This document shows, piece after piece, positions 63,324 through 64,000 of a stretch of 64,000 bases of DNA (position 1 is the first letter of the stretch; every line of letters begins with the position of its first letter). The notes beneath the pieces were generated by a model, which was not told the origin of the DNA, searched no databases, and saw only the letters and a program-made list of their open reading frames with translations. The stretch lies in the NCBI RefSeq assembly GCF_005144585.1, contig NZ_SSMQ01000006.1, forward strand, positions 1 to 64,000, given 5' to 3'. The stretch is from Polyangium fumosum. Lineage in GTDB: Bacteria; Myxococcota_A; Polyangia; Polyangiales; Polyangiaceae. Both the position numbers and the translations under genes were made by a program.

Positions 63324-64000
63324 ATGACACGTGTCTTGATCCTCGGTGCCACGTCCGCGGTCGCCGCGGAGGTCGCGCAGATTCACGCGAGCCGCGGCGA
63401 TCGTCTTCATCTCGTGGGGCGCAACCCCGAAAAACTCGCCGCGGTGGCGGCGCGATGCGCGGGCGCGACCGTCTCCACGGCGACCGCCGATTTCGGGGTG
63501 CTCGGCGCGAACGAGCGTGTCCTCACGGAGGCGATCACGACGCTCGGCCAGGTGGATGTCGCGCTCATCGCGCACGGCGACCTCGGCGATCAGCTCGCCA
63601 GCGAGCGCTCCTTCGACGAAGCAGAGGCCATCCTCCGGACGAACTTCACGAGCGTCGTCTCGCTGCTCATCCCGCTGGCGAATCACATGGAGGCCGGCCG
63701 GAAGGGGCGGATCGGCGTCATCACCTCGGTCGCCGGCGACCGCGGGCGCCCCCGCAACTACACCTATGGCGCGGCCAAAGGAGCGCTCCACGTGTACCTG
63801 CAAGGGCTCCGCACGCGGCTTTATGCTTCCGGCGTGACCGTGACGACGCTGAAGCTCGGCCCGGTCGACACGCCGATGACGCGGGACCACGAAAAGACGC
63901 TTCTCTTCAGCAAACCCGCCGCCGTGGCGAAGGACATCGTGCGCGTGATGGACGACGGGACGGCCGAGGCGTACATCCCCGCGCGCTGGGGGCTCATCAT
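63324..64000 (+). CDS. Short-chain dehydrogenase/reductase, 3' end beyond the window
   Basis: 225 codons visible, ATG 63324. NAD(P)-binding VLILGATSAVAAEVAQ (TGxxxxxG variant GATSAVA), DVALIAHGDLGDQ, catalytic region GRIGVITSVAGDRGRPRNYT with Ser-Val-Ala-Gly and Y-GAAK (Tyr-x-x-x-Lys), then LKLGPVDTPMT. The sequence is close in layout to DprE2-like or general SDR oxidoreductases; substrate unknown. No overlap with the mbnPH operon (62-bp gap). Truncated by the window end. Confidence 0.88.
   Translation, partial: MTRVLILGATSAVAAEVAQIHASRGDRLHLVGRNPEKLAAVAARCAGATVSTATADFGVLGANERVLTEAITTLGQVDVALIAHGDLGDQLASERSFDEAEAILRTNFTSVVSLLIPLANHMEAGRKGRIGVITSVAGDRGRPRNYTYGAAKGALHVYLQGLRTRLYASGVTVTTLKLGPVDTPMTRDHEKTLLFSKPAAVAKDIVRVMDDGTAEAYIPARWGLI

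Noticed and set aside
1-64000. tRNA, rRNA or transposase genes
   Set aside because: Looked for in both strands by eye; none with recognisable conserved sequence was found.

Overview
The window is very GC-rich, with third codon positions almost always G or C. It encodes families that are typical of, or largely confined to, myxobacteria: glycine/serine-rich lipoproteins with CGDG..ECDDGN cysteine repeats, a double-CXXCG-type immunity-like protein, an MXAN_0976/MXAN_0977-type (MbnP/MbnH) pair, and DUF4157- and DUF2169-type contractile-system proteins. I infer a soil delta-proteobacterium of the order Polyangiales (Polyangium/Sorangium-like). No rRNA, tRNA, CRISPR array, transposase or phage gene was found.

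Region 1 (1-16.3 kb) is a weapons island. It starts with the 3'-truncated DUF2169 gene (minus strand). Next comes a large DUF4157-Fic fusion with an intact Fic motif, overlapping by 4 bp a second Fic protein whose catalytic His is replaced by Arg. A helical protein of unknown function follows. Then comes a secreted protein with an AHH-like nuclease C-terminus and a double-CXXCG-like partner (toxin/immunity pair), which abuts a truncated DUF1801 gene. After a frameshifted propeller-like gene comes a type VI spike module: a VgrG with a roughly 410-residue charged helical repeat extension, a DcrB/DUF1795 (Eag-like) chaperone, and a PAAR protein that carries its own 11-residue repeat tail.

Region 2 (16.3-37 kb) is mostly housekeeping and accessory metabolism: a membrane-anchored hydrolase, ClpS, a sirtuin, two coupled surface lipoproteins (VWA/Cys-repeat and DUF4215/PPC), a thioredoxin lipoprotein, an HSL-type esterase, a YkgJ protein and a bestrophin-like channel. 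It also holds a translationally coupled aminotransferase/radical SAM pair, a sterol desaturase-like hydroxylase, a P450, an orphan histidine kinase, a PAS-STAS protein and an SBF transporter.

Region 3 (37-46 kb) has an ABC exporter whose permease is fused to a CPBP protease. A 1-kb non-coding stretch follows with four consecutive perfect hairpins. Then come a large carboxypeptidase-regulatory/TonB-type receptor, a lipoprotein partner, a 47-codon ORF and an isoprenylcysteine methyltransferase-like protein.

Region 4 (46-63.3 kb) is a metal and metalloid resistance island. It contains a CusCBA-like RND operon with a Cys/His-rich leader protein and an arsR-arsI-aqp-arsC operon with a perfect operator-like inverted repeat. 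A second RND operon follows, whose adaptor and lipoprotein share a CxEHGxPxSxCxxC metal-site motif. A seven-copy 43-bp tandem repeat sits in the divergent intergenic region, followed by a translationally coupled NiCoT transporter-mbnP-mbnH operon. A short-chain dehydrogenase runs off the right end. The two most novel items are the active-Fic/dead-Fic pair on a DUF4157 carrier and the VgrG/PAAR pair with matching low-complexity helical repeat extensions.
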